From Acinetobacter rudis (GTDB lineage Bacteria; Pseudomonadota; Gammaproteobacteria; Pseudomonadales; Moraxellaceae): a stretch of DNA of 64,000 bases. Below the pieces are notes generated by a model. The model had not been told where the DNA came from, did no database searches, and was given only the letters and a program-made list of their open reading frames with translations. Below, piece by piece: positions 55,837 to 63,386 of this stretch. The position numbers and the translations under genes were made by a program. Each line of letters starts with the position of its first letter. Position 1 is the stretch's first letter. Location: contig NZ_JAVIDR010000008.1 in the NCBI RefSeq assembly GCF_031157835.1, forward strand, positions 58,361-122,360. The letters are read 5' to 3'.

Positions 55837-56625
55837 TTACACCATACTTGATGCAGGGAAGCCACCAAAACGCATTGCATTATCACGACAATCGCAACCT
55901 GAGGTTCGATAACTGCAACGGTCTAATGCAGGGTTATCTGTAGGTTCATCTTTATCGGTAAATTTAGCAGAACCAATATAGCCACATTCTTCGCTACGAT
56001 ATTCCCAGCCGCAGTAGTTAGTGATTTGACGTGTTGGGATCTTTAAACCTTCAAAGTCCACGGGATTAGATAATTCAAAACTTACCTGCTGGGCATTCTC
56101 AGAGGTCTTTTGTTCAATGAACCACAGCTGTTCTCGTTTTTCGTTTATGTTGGCACTGGCATTACCTGTACTGAAATTAGCAGCATCTAAATACTTAGCC
56201 AAAGTTGTAATAACTTTGAGTCTAGCTCCTGCAAAGTCTCCGAACTTCAAACAGTAGGCAGATACAGCATTTTGGATACCATTGATATTATTGGCCATAC
56301 TCAAAGTGGGTGCAGAGGCTTTGCCATCGCTACGCATTTCAAGACCTGAAACTTCTAAAGCCATCGGCTCAAAAGTCTGACCATTGAAAATGATATTTCG
56401 CATCCACACTTTATCTGTGCCATTCTCAAATAACTTGCCAGCCATTTGAGTGGTATCACCTGCCATTGTACCTGAACCAGCATAGCTGTAGATCCGCTGC
56501 CAGTCCTCATAAGCAATATGCCCATGAAAACGTAAAATGCCAGCGCCCAAAGCACCAGCATCAAGTTCATAGAGTCGAATTAAACCATCGACATAGAGTT
56601 TCTGAAAATCACTGTTCAGGCCCAT
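55837..56625 (-). CDS. Minor tail protein gpL-like
   Basis: A 262-residue protein with four spaced cysteines near the C-terminus (NYCGWEYRSEECGY ... DRCSYRTSGCDCRDN) that in lambda gpL bind an iron-sulfur cluster. It ends in MRFGGFPASS, typical of the family. It lies 2 bp before gpK in the conserved order; the start overlaps the upstream gene by 17 bp. Confidence 0.87.
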   Translation of the reverse strand: MGLNSDFQKLYVDGLIRLYELDAGALGAGILRFHGHIAYEDWQRIYSYAGSGTMAGDTTQMAGKLFENGTDKVWMRNIIFNGQTFEPMALEVSGLEMRSDGKASAPTLSMANNINGIQNAVSAYCLKFGDFAGARLKVITTLAKYLDAANFSTGNASANINEKREQLWFIEQKTSENAQQVSFELSNPVDFEGLKIPTRQITNYCGWEYRSEECGYIGSAKFTDKDEPTDNPALDRCSYRTSGCDCRDNAMRFGGFPASSMV

Positions 56626-57829
56626 GAATTACCTCATCAAAGATTTGGTTTCCGTCTGCATCTAACACTGGTACATCTTCAAATACTGGTTGGCCATCTA
56701 AATCGACCATTTGCACCAGTTCAAAAACATTTTCACCGTTTTCATTAATGACGGGCTGATTGGTTAAAATCGGTGTACCGTTTTGATCGGTGTGGATATA
56801 AGAAACAGGGGTTTGGAATGGCTGACCTTTCACAATAACAGGATTACCTTCATCATCGATCAAATCTTGCATTTTCGTAATGTGGGTTAACTGCGGCGCA
56901 TACTTAATTTGCTCAACCATTTTGGGTTGCTTCTTAGTCCGTGGTACTCGCTCAATGATTGGCTTTGCAGGCAATGGATTTAAACGGATATCAATCCAGC
57001 GTGGTTCGCCATTGGCATTGTTTGGAATATCAATCGGCGCATCTAGATTCGGAACAATATCACCTTCATCATTGAGTTTTTTCTTAAAGGTCTTCACTTC
57101 AAGATCACCATTCTCAAGTGTTTGATACTGAACAGCACAGATCTTATTACCATTGGTATCTGCAGGCACTTCAATCCACCAACCTTCTGTAGCAAAACCT
57201 TGAGTGCCTTTAATCAGGTAATGGCCTGTGTCTACTTTTTCAAAACTTGGGTTTTGTTCCGCAGCTTCGGCATTGGGTCTGATCATGGTGGCAAAAAGCT
57301 GAATCACTGGTGAGGCTTTTTTAATAAACCCATTTGAATCAGTTGTTGTGTTTGCGCTAGTTAGGTTATAACGCCAAGTTCCGTAGACATTATCACTAGA
57401 TGAATAACGATAATAAACTGTCGGATTTCCACCATAACTTAAAGCCATTTGCACACGCCCAGCTGTTCGTGTGTACAGTGTCTTTGTTTCAACATAAAGA
57501 TTCGAGTATGCCGTGATATCTGATGGCTTATTTGTAATTGTACCAACATTGACTAAACATCTTTCACCAACAGGAAAAGTATTAAGGTCTTTATATACTT
57601 CTGGAACATTTGGTGTATTGTTAGTTATATATCGATCAACTTGAGTCCCGTAAGCCCCACCAAAGCATTTATTGTATTCAGGAATATCACTATCTTGTGT
57701 CCCCACCATCCGACTCGCTGCATGCAAAGGATTACTAAAATTTTCATTGGTCTTCACATTCGCTGAACGGTTAGTATCACCACCAGCACCGCTTGGCTGA
57801 GTGCCTAACTTAATATCTTGAATCGCCAT
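56609..57829 (-). CDS. Phage tail-associated protein
   Basis: About 406 residues from MAIQDIKLGTQPSGAGG (57829), with GAGGAA just upstream. No family recognised; the N-terminus (GGDTNRSANVKTNENFSNPLHAASR) resembles tail-fibre or adhesin proteins and the C-terminus has repeats of PVxxxDGNxxxFEDV (IHTDQNGTPIL, DLDGQPVFEDV, DADGNQIFDEV). It sits between gpM and gpL, where lambda has nothing, so it is an addition of this phage group. A receptor-binding or decorating role is possible. Confidence 0.65.
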   Translation of the reverse strand: MAIQDIKLGTQPSGAGGDTNRSANVKTNENFSNPLHAASRMVGTQDSDIPEYNKCFGGAYGTQVDRYITNNTPNVPEVYKDLNTFPVGERCLVNVGTITNKPSDITAYSNLYVETKTLYTRTAGRVQMALSYGGNPTVYYRYSSSDNVYGTWRYNLTSANTTTDSNGFIKKASPVIQLFATMIRPNAEAAEQNPSFEKVDTGHYLIKGTQGFATEGWWIEVPADTNGNKICAVQYQTLENGDLEVKTFKKKLNDEGDIVPNLDAPIDIPNNANGEPRWIDIRLNPLPAKPIIERVPRTKKQPKMVEQIKYAPQLTHITKMQDLIDDEGNPVIVKGQPFQTPVSYIHTDQNGTPILTNQPVINENGENVFELVQMVDLDGQPVFEDVPVLDADGNQIFDEVIHGPEQ

Positions 57830-57846
57830 AATTTCCTCACAAAAAA

Positions 57847-57864
57847 GCCCCAACAATGTGGGGC
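57847..57864 (-). terminator. Intrinsic terminator
   Basis: Stem GCCCC / GGGGC with an 8-nt loop and a T run on the minus strand, between gpM and the 406-residue tail protein. Confidence 0.7.
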
Positions 57865-57879
57865 ATGAAATTGATTAAT

Positions 57880-58218
57880 TTAATACTGTTGATAGAACGT
57901 TGTAGAGATCCGCCAGACATCACCACCTAGATCGACCTCTTGATACTGAACATCTGTTTTCACTCGGACTAAGCCATGCTTAGGATGCTTCCACAAGAAT
58001 GAATCAGCCCCCTTATGATCATCAAAGAACTGTTTAATCTTTAAAATATCTGCTGCATAAGCAGTCTTTTGAAAAGCCCACTGGCCTTTTTTATTGTTAA
58101 TCCCAACACTGGCATGTTGTTCATAACCATCACCGAACTTAGAAGACAACACGGCGAACTGAGTTGATGCATTATTGCCTTCTAGGTCGGATTCATAATC
58201 GAATAGTCTGTCGCTCAT
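57880..58218 (-). CDS. Minor tail protein gpM-like
   Basis: A 112-residue protein with SKFGDGYEQHASVGINNKK and FLWKHPKHGLVRVKTDVQYQE, the pattern of the phage minor tail protein M family. Part of the tail tip. The ATG at 58218 is followed upstream by a terminator hairpin. Confidence 0.87.
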   Translation of the reverse strand: MSDRLFDYESDLEGNNASTQFAVLSSKFGDGYEQHASVGINNKKGQWAFQKTAYAADILKIKQFFDDHKGADSFLWKHPKHGLVRVKTDVQYQEVDLGGDVWRISTTFYQQY

Positions 58219-58235
58219 ATTTTTTCCAATAAAAA

Positions 58236-58255
58236 ACCCACTCTAGTGAGTGGGT
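58236..58255 (-). terminator. Intrinsic terminator
   Basis: Stem ACCCACTC / GAGTGGGT with a 4-nt loop and six T residues on the minus strand. It separates gpM from the upstream moron-like pair and is related to the hairpins at 59225 and 59770. Confidence 0.75.
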
Positions 58256-58278
58256 TGTCATGCAAAACATTATTTAAA

Positions 58279-58842
58279 TCATTTTATACCGGAAACTTTC
58301 TCTGCACTGCTGTTCATGCTTGAAATCCACTTATATCCATTAAACAATCCACCAACTATAGCAATGATTGCCAGAGTATAAATAATATTAAGAAAAGCCT
58401 CGCCAAATCGATTTAAAATGCTTTTCTTATTAGTTATTTCGGTTTGAATGACCGCTTGATTCTTATTCATTGAGCTTTCCAGCTCAACTATCTTCTCACG
58501 CAAAGAACTTGTTATAACTTCGACTCGAGCAGCCATTCTCTGGTCTGCTTGAGTCTCGATGTGTTCCACATGTTTAAACAACATATTTTTAAGAAATTGA
58601 TTAACTAAATCCTCGGCGCGCTTTTGGTAATTTAAAATGCTAGACTCAAGGCAAGTTGATCGATGAAACTCCACCCATTGCTCTGGCGTTGGGCTAGTTC
58701 CGCACTTCAACTCAATTTCTTTAATGAATTCAATTTTATGTTGCTTGTAAAGGATGTAAGCTATCGCACCGACAAGATCATTCTCATCTTGAACTAGACG
58801 CTCATATATCCAATTATATTCAAGATTCTTACTTTCTTGCAT
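58279..58842 (-). CDS. Membrane-anchored phage protein, moron-like (upper gene of pair)
   Basis: About 187 residues from the ATG at 58842. Mainly helical and charged, with a C-terminal membrane helix (AFLNIIYTLAIIAIVGGLFNGYKW). No family recognised. The start overlaps the small gene 58829-59023 by 14 bp, so the two are translationally coupled. Possible roles include superinfection exclusion, but that is only a guess from membrane topology and position among structural genes. Confidence 0.6.
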   Translation of the reverse strand: MQESKNLEYNWIYERLVQDENDLVGAIAYILYKQHKIEFIKEIELKCGTSPTPEQWVEFHRSTCLESSILNYQKRAEDLVNQFLKNMLFKHVEHIETQADQRMAARVEVITSSLREKIVELESSMNKNQAVIQTEITNKKSILNRFGEAFLNIIYTLAIIAIVGGLFNGYKWISSMNSSAEKVSGIK

Positions 58843-59023
58843 TACCTGGCGATCTCTCACTAGAACGAGCTCTTGCATAAGCATCATTCATTTCATCTCG
58901 AGAGAAAGAAACACTGCTGACATATGTGGTGCTGTAGTTGCTATTGTAATTCGAGGCTTGGGTATTGCGCTCTAGTTTTTTTGTGGAAACAAAGTGGCTA
59001 CAATTTCTGTTAACAACTGTCAT
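58829..59023 (-). CDS. Small phage protein with strong ribosome site, moron-like
   Basis: A 64-residue Ser/Asn-rich protein with no recognised domain (MTVVNRNCSHFVSTKKLE). Its start has a near-perfect AAGGAGGAAATACA Shine-Dalgarno sequence and a consensus promoter upstream (59081-59109), so it is expected to be well expressed independently of the late operon. It overlaps the membrane protein gene. Confidence 0.65.
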   Translation of the reverse strand: MTVVNRNCSHFVSTKKLERNTQASNYNSNYSTTYVSSVSFSRDEMNDAYARARSSERSPGNARK

Positions 59024-59047
59024 TGTATTTCCTCCTTAGACAAAAAC

Positions 59048-59073
59048 ACCCTATTATCTTTTTATAACAGGGT
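59048..59073 (-). terminator. Leader hairpin (possible attenuator)
   Basis: Stem ACCCT...AGGGT (with further pairing of flanking A/T), followed by GTTTTTG on the minus strand, located between the promoter and the strong Shine-Dalgarno sequence. It could terminate or pause transcripts from that promoter. Confidence 0.45.
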
Positions 59074-59080
59074 TATCCAC

Positions 59081-59109
59081 ATAATAACTGGTACTGACTA
59101 TACCGTCAA
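59081..59109 (-). promoter_or_regulatory. Consensus sigma-70 promoter for the moron pair
   Basis: On the minus strand: TTGACG (59104-59109), a 17-bp spacer, TATTAT (59081-59086). Spacing is ideal. It gives the downstream pair its own transcription inside the late prophage region. Confidence 0.65.
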
Positions 59110-59198
59110 CAAGAGTATTTTTCAAAAGTCAAGCCCTCTACCAACTGGGTGTGCTAATTCTTGTCGCTCATCAGCACACACTACTAAATAACTTTAAC

Positions 59199-59238
59199 TT
59201 TCAATTCTTTTTTCCAATCAAAAACCCACCGAGGTGGG
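59199..59238 (-). repeat. Moron-boundary repeat, copy A (with terminator)
   Basis: TTTCAATTC, then CTTTT..CCAAT, an A run and the hairpin CCCACC GA GGTGGG (59225-59238). The same arrangement occurs at 59743-59783. Each copy is upstream of a minus-strand moron's terminator region. Confidence 0.7.
59225..59238 (-). terminator. Intrinsic terminator in moron-boundary repeat A
   Basis: Perfect 6-bp stem CCCACC / GGTGGG followed on the minus strand by a TTTTTG tract. It follows the secreted-protein gene 59265-59672. Confidence 0.7.
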
Positions 59239-59264
59239 TTGTCATTACTATTTAACTTAAACAT

Positions 59265-59672
59265 TTACTTTATTACATAACAGGTATTAATTTTATTATT
59301 AGATGTTTTCACACAAGTCCAACTATATTTATCACTCTTGGTGATTTTTCCTGTTTTATAGTCTCTTAGATAATAACTTTCATCACTATGACCTTCACCA
59401 AAAATTTTATCATTTTTTGATACACTTATATCACAACCCTTTGTATCATACTCAGGACACATGGTTGATTCTTCGATATGTACTTTAGACTTGCCATACT
59501 GAAGAATTGTATACATGCCTCCAGCACCACCACCTGATGAAATTATACATTTTTGTGCTGGTTGTAATTTGTCTTTAACAACATCAGCACATAGTCCTTT
59601 AGCATCAGGGAATTCATGTGCAGACACTACACCAGAGATACACATCACTGCCAATAAAGCTAACTTTTTCAT
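59265..59672 (-). CDS. Secreted protein, moron-like
   Basis: A 135-residue protein with a clean signal peptide (MKKLALLAVMCISGVVSAHEF). The mature part has cysteine pairs (GLCADVV, KCIIS, MCPEYDTKGCDI, WTCVKT, NTCYVIK), suggesting several disulfides in the periplasm. No family recognised. It lies between two hairpin-bounded repeats and is likely an independent expression unit, expressed as a lysogenic moron rather than a virion part. Confidence 0.6.
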   Translation of the reverse strand: MKKLALLAVMCISGVVSAHEFPDAKGLCADVVKDKLQPAQKCIISSGGGAGGMYTILQYGKSKVHIEESTMCPEYDTKGCDISVSKNDKIFGEGHSDESYYLRDYKTGKITKSDKYSWTCVKTSNNKINTCYVIK

Positions 59673-59742
59673 TTAAAAAACCAAATTATTTTTTGAAAAT
59701 TTACCAGTTAAAATCAATTAAATCCACGGCGATAAGTTTTGA

Positions 59743-59783
59743 TTTCAATTCTTTTCTCCAATAAAAAAACCCACCGAGGTGGG
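59743..59783 (-). repeat. Moron-boundary repeat, copy B (with terminator)
   Basis: Same layout as copy A: TTTCAATTCTTTT-CCAAT-A run, then hairpin CCCACC GA GGTGGG at 59770-59783. Confidence 0.7.
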
Positions 59784-59819
59784 CCCTAAATCAAGTAAAA
59801 TATATTCAGTCTAAAAACA

Positions 59820-60251
59820 CTATGCCTCATAATATTTTTCATAAAATATCTTTTCAAATCGGACCATAACATCTGTCAAGTATGACCATGTATTGTCAAT
59901 ATCACTATTTCTTCTATCTGAAAAATATCCTTCTTGGCTCAATGTATATAAGTCTTTGTCTAGCATAATAAATGGCTCTTCTATACCATCAAATTGATGT
60001 GCGGTTAAATCAATCACATGTGATTCAGATTCAAGCCAAAAATGAAAAATATATCTAGGATGCTCTCCTTTTATTAATGAGAACTCCCGTATTCCTTCTT
60101 GCCTTAATATGCTTAAAAGAATAGAGGATGCAATCTCACAACAACCATCTGGATATCTTTCATGATTACTAATTTGGCTTAACTCCTCAATCAGGCATAA
60201 TTGAACCGCTTCTGTGATCTTTATAGCTCTATTTATTGTATTTACATCCAT
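59820..60251 (-). CDS. Putative papain-like cysteine peptidase/transferase fold, moron-like
   Basis: About 143 residues from the ATG at 60251; AAGGAG lies 12 bases upstream, and the TTG start of the longer frame has no site. The pattern CCEIASSILLSIL (possible catalytic Cys at the start of a helix), HFWLESESHVIDLTAHQF (His and Asp after short strands) resembles papain-like or transglutaminase-like folds. It is not a known tail component. Activity is not established; the assignment is by motif shape only. Confidence 0.5.
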   Translation of the reverse strand: MDVNTINRAIKITEAVQLCLIEELSQISNHERYPDGCCEIASSILLSILRQEGIREFSLIKGEHPRYIFHFWLESESHVIDLTAHQFDGIEEPFIMLDKDLYTLSQEGYFSDRRNSDIDNTWSYLTDVMVRFEKIFYEKYYEA

Positions 60252-60314
60252 CCTAACCAAAAACTCCTTAATAAAAACCAAATTATTTTCGCAAATCTAG
60301 CACTTAGAAAATAG

Positions 60315-60336
60315 AAAAGCCACCGAAGTGGCTTTT
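60315..60336 (-). terminator. Intrinsic terminator after the tape measure gene
   Basis: Perfect 9-bp stem AAAAGCCAC / GTGGCTTTT with a 4-nt loop, T-rich on the 3' side of the minus strand. Confidence 0.7.
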
Positions 60337-60344
60337 CCTAAAGA

Positions 60345-62315
60345 TTATCTGTGACTTAAAGGCCCACCTTGTCGTGCAGCTTCACGCCAAGACTTATCAA
60401 TCATAGCTTGTGTTTCAGCTCGATTTTGCTTTTTCATCTCAGTAAGAAAAACCTGCAATTCTTCACCTTTCCAATCATGAGCAGCCTCAACTGGTTGAGA
60501 GGTGTTATTAACGATAGTGATCTTGACCTCTGCTTGCCGAATCATACTGGCCTGCTGTCTCTCTCGATGTACCTGAGGTAATTCACCCGTCTGGTTCATT
60601 CGATTAAGGTTTTCAACACCAATGCTTTTTACAGCTCTTGCCTTAACAACAAACTCCTCATTAGATAGCCATGCAGGAATTGAATCACTGGTTCCTGAAC
60701 CAGGACCACGAACTAAACCACCAGTCGCGAATCCTTGAGGTGTGATTGCCTGAATCATTGCCAAGAAAGTGCCTTGATCAAGCATTGCTTTCGCTGCATC
60801 AGCCATCCTTCCCCAAACTGTTGGTTGAAGTGACTCATTGTAGGCTTTCGATGCAGACGAATACATATTCATACCTGCTTGAGCAATCGCAAACCCTTGC
60901 TGCATAGCAAACATGGTTTTATAAGCTCCAGAACTCTCTCCTAAAATACCTCTAAACATATTGGCAAATGAGCCAGTAAGTTGTTGGGCTTGGGTCAATT
61001 GTAAGTTAATAGAATCCTTCTGATATGCCTCCTCAACCTCTGTTTGACGTAAAGCATGTGCATCATAAATAGCCTGTCTAGTTTCTAAAGCAGTTTGCAA
61101 AATCAAAGTCTTCTGGTTCTCAAACTCCTGTTCAGTAATGAGTTCCTGATTTCGTTGCTCTTGTATACGTCCTAAAGCTCCTTGCTCTCCACTATCCACG
61201 GAACCCATTTGTGCATCAAACAATTGCTGAGAAGTATCAAGACGACTAAATCGATCCTGCTCTACCTGCATACGCCCTGTCGTTCCTTTCATCTGAGCAT
61301 CAACATTGGCCCAATTCATTTGAGCATTTTGCAGACGTACTCTAGATTCTTCCTCTTGGCGAAGACGAATCATCTGACGCTGAAACTCTCGCTCTTTTAG
61401 ATCTGCCACCTTAATGAGCTCTGCTTCCTCAAGACGATAACGCTCTTGCATTGCCTGAGTCTCAGTTAAGAATTGTTGACGCATTTGAAATAGACGTTGC
61501 TCTTTGGCTAACTCTAGATAGGCTTGCTCTTGTTTCAATTGCTCGTTTAACAAAGAAACAGCTTTGTCACGCTCATCTTTTGTTAATTCCAAATCACGAC
61601 TAGCTGCAAACTTCTTCCGAGCAAAACTTTCCTCTAATAATTCAGCTTCGGTTTTCTGAAATTCAGCATAATCATCCAGTTTGGTTTTTAGTGCATACTG
61701 TGAAATTGCTATTTCATTCGCTGCTCGTTCCTCATATTGAGCAATAAGTTTTGATGTATCTTCAGCTGAAAAGCCAGCTTTATTGATCTCCTTGATATCC
61801 TCCTGTAGCTTCTTCTCTATACGTGTTTTTTCATCCGCTACAGCAAGAGTAAGTTGGAGTCTATTTTTAGCTGCATCTTCATCTTCTTTCTGTTGATCAA
61901 TAAATGCTTTATAAGCATCATTGCCTGAGGTTGTGCTCCCCTTACTAGCTCCACCTTTCACTTTAGACATCATCGATGGAATCTGGTGCATCAACTCAAT
62001 TACAACACCATCATCAAAAGTCACACGTGATGTATATCCACCATTTTCTGACTGGTATTTCGTTACATCTTTGACGGCAACACTGGTGGTAACTGCTGTA
62101 CCTGCAGGAGCAGCAAAATCCCAGCCACCATGCTTTTTACCATCAGCCCGACCATTATCAAATTTAGGCTTAAGCTCATACTCCATAGAAAAAAGATTGA
62201 ACTTAAGAACTTTGTGGTGGTCTTTAAGATTGGTTTTTTCAAGCTTTTCTAAAATCTCACGTTCAAATAACCATACAGTACGTTTTAGTCCTGTTTTATT
62301 TGGTTCTTTTTTCAC
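60345..62315 (-). CDS. Tape-measure protein C-terminal part, joined to a foreign N-terminus
   Basis: A 656-residue product starting with a GTG that overlaps the MuF stop by 4 bp. Residues ~1-45 (MKKEPNKTGLKRTVWLFERE) are charged and not tape-measure-like. From about residue 50 there is an M23-peptidase-like segment (KKHGGWDFAAPAGTAV...VVIELMHQIP). A long coiled coil and the tape-measure C-terminus (GFATGGLVRGPGSGTSDSIPAWLSNEEFVV) follow. Normal tape measures of this group are over 1,000 residues and lie many genes after MuF, so this is a deletion fusion that has lost the N-terminal half. Confidence 0.7.
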   Translation of the reverse strand: MKKEPNKTGLKRTVWLFEREILEKLEKTNLKDHHKVLKFNLFSMEYELKPKFDNGRADGKKHGGWDFAAPAGTAVTTSVAVKDVTKYQSENGGYTSRVTFDDGVVIELMHQIPSMMSKVKGGASKGSTTSGNDAYKAFIDQQKEDEDAAKNRLQLTLAVADEKTRIEKKLQEDIKEINKAGFSAEDTSKLIAQYEERAANEIAISQYALKTKLDDYAEFQKTEAELLEESFARKKFAASRDLELTKDERDKAVSLLNEQLKQEQAYLELAKEQRLFQMRQQFLTETQAMQERYRLEEAELIKVADLKEREFQRQMIRLRQEEESRVRLQNAQMNWANVDAQMKGTTGRMQVEQDRFSRLDTSQQLFDAQMGSVDSGEQGALGRIQEQRNQELITEQEFENQKTLILQTALETRQAIYDAHALRQTEVEEAYQKDSINLQLTQAQQLTGSFANMFRGILGESSGAYKTMFAMQQGFAIAQAGMNMYSSASKAYNESLQPTVWGRMADAAKAMLDQGTFLAMIQAITPQGFATGGLVRGPGSGTSDSIPAWLSNEEFVVKARAVKSIGVENLNRMNQTGELPQVHRERQQASMIRQAEVKITIVNNTSQPVEAAHDWKGEELQVFLTEMKKQNRAETQAMIDKSWREAARQGGPLSHR

Positions 62316-63385
62316 AGCCCCAGCTCCTTAAATGTTTCCTCATCCAATCGTTTAAGCTCCTTTAGGGTATACAGCTTGCCTTCTGGATCAAGGAACTTAT
62401 CAATGTTGTAGTCGCCATTCTTATAGAGTTCATAGCGCTTTTTACCTAACCACTCTCGTTGAAAGTCCTCATGCTGTGTGGAGAACCATTCCTTGAAATT
62501 GGTATTAGCACTAACTTGACCAGCATCACCAGGCTTAACAACAAATGGCCTTTTTCCTGCAAACTTTTCATCTTCATTTTCCACATAAGGAACGTAAACA
62601 GTTCGATTACGAGGATGTACTGGGAAATGTGGGCGATTAGGATCATCAATATCATAAATATTGCCATCTTCTGAAGCACAGAACTTACAGGTGCGATTAT
62701 CTAGAGTTGCTGATACTTTAAGTTTTTTAACACCCAAAGCTTTATAGGTCTCTTCATAGGCAGTATTGCTAATATGACTACGTGCAGTTCTCACCACCAT
62801 ATCAATAGACTGTCTAGACTGATTTAAAATCCCATCCTCATAATTGAGTTTTGATGTGCCCTTAATACGCTGGGTAATCTGCTGATTGGTCTGCCCTTGG
62901 GAAATACCATCACGTATCGCATATTCAACACGGCGACGTGTGTTTTCTGCCATCTCACTAAATATCTGATCGATCAGCATCCCACCTGCAAAGGGCTTTC
63001 GTTTGGCTTGTTTAAAGATACTTTCACCTTGAGGTGCTTGGATTGTCTTACCGAGTGTTTTCGCTTGATGATTGGCCTCATATACAGCCAAAGCAATTGC
63101 AGATACTGCAAATGCTTCTGGAAGAATCAACACAATGGAAGTCTGCCATTCATTGAGAAGGCTTTTAATCTCTCTTAGATTCGCCGTGGTATATCGTGCA
63201 CCAGATAAAGCAATGCGTTCCGATTCACTCAACTCATCAAGTAAGTCTCGAAGTTTTGCCACCATCACATTTGATTCACGGTTAAACTTTTTAAGTAACT
63301 CAATCACTTCATGTGACGATAAGCGATGCAAATAAGCTTGATGTTGAATAATCGCATTAATCAGCAAATCATCTTTATTTGCCAT
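62312..63385 (-). CDS. MuF-type minor head protein (SPP1 gp7 family)
   Basis: About 357 residues from the ATG at 63385 (AGGTGA five bases upstream); it follows the portal-like gene's stop by one base. It has the head-morphogenesis pattern RSHISNTAYEETYKALGVKKLKV...TLDNRTCKFCASEDGNIYD...PHFPVHPRNR. The protein joins the capsid near the portal and is carried into the head. It is followed directly by the tape-measure remnant. Confidence 0.8.
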   Translation of the reverse strand: MANKDDLLINAIIQHQAYLHRLSSHEVIELLKKFNRESNVMVAKLRDLLDELSESERIALSGARYTTANLREIKSLLNEWQTSIVLILPEAFAVSAIALAVYEANHQAKTLGKTIQAPQGESIFKQAKRKPFAGGMLIDQIFSEMAENTRRRVEYAIRDGISQGQTNQQITQRIKGTSKLNYEDGILNQSRQSIDMVVRTARSHISNTAYEETYKALGVKKLKVSATLDNRTCKFCASEDGNIYDIDDPNRPHFPVHPRNRTVYVPYVENEDEKFAGKRPFVVKPGDAGQVSANTNFKEWFSTQHEDFQREWLGKKRYELYKNGDYNIDKFLDPEGKLYTLKELKRLDEETFKELGL

Positions 63386-63386
63386 A

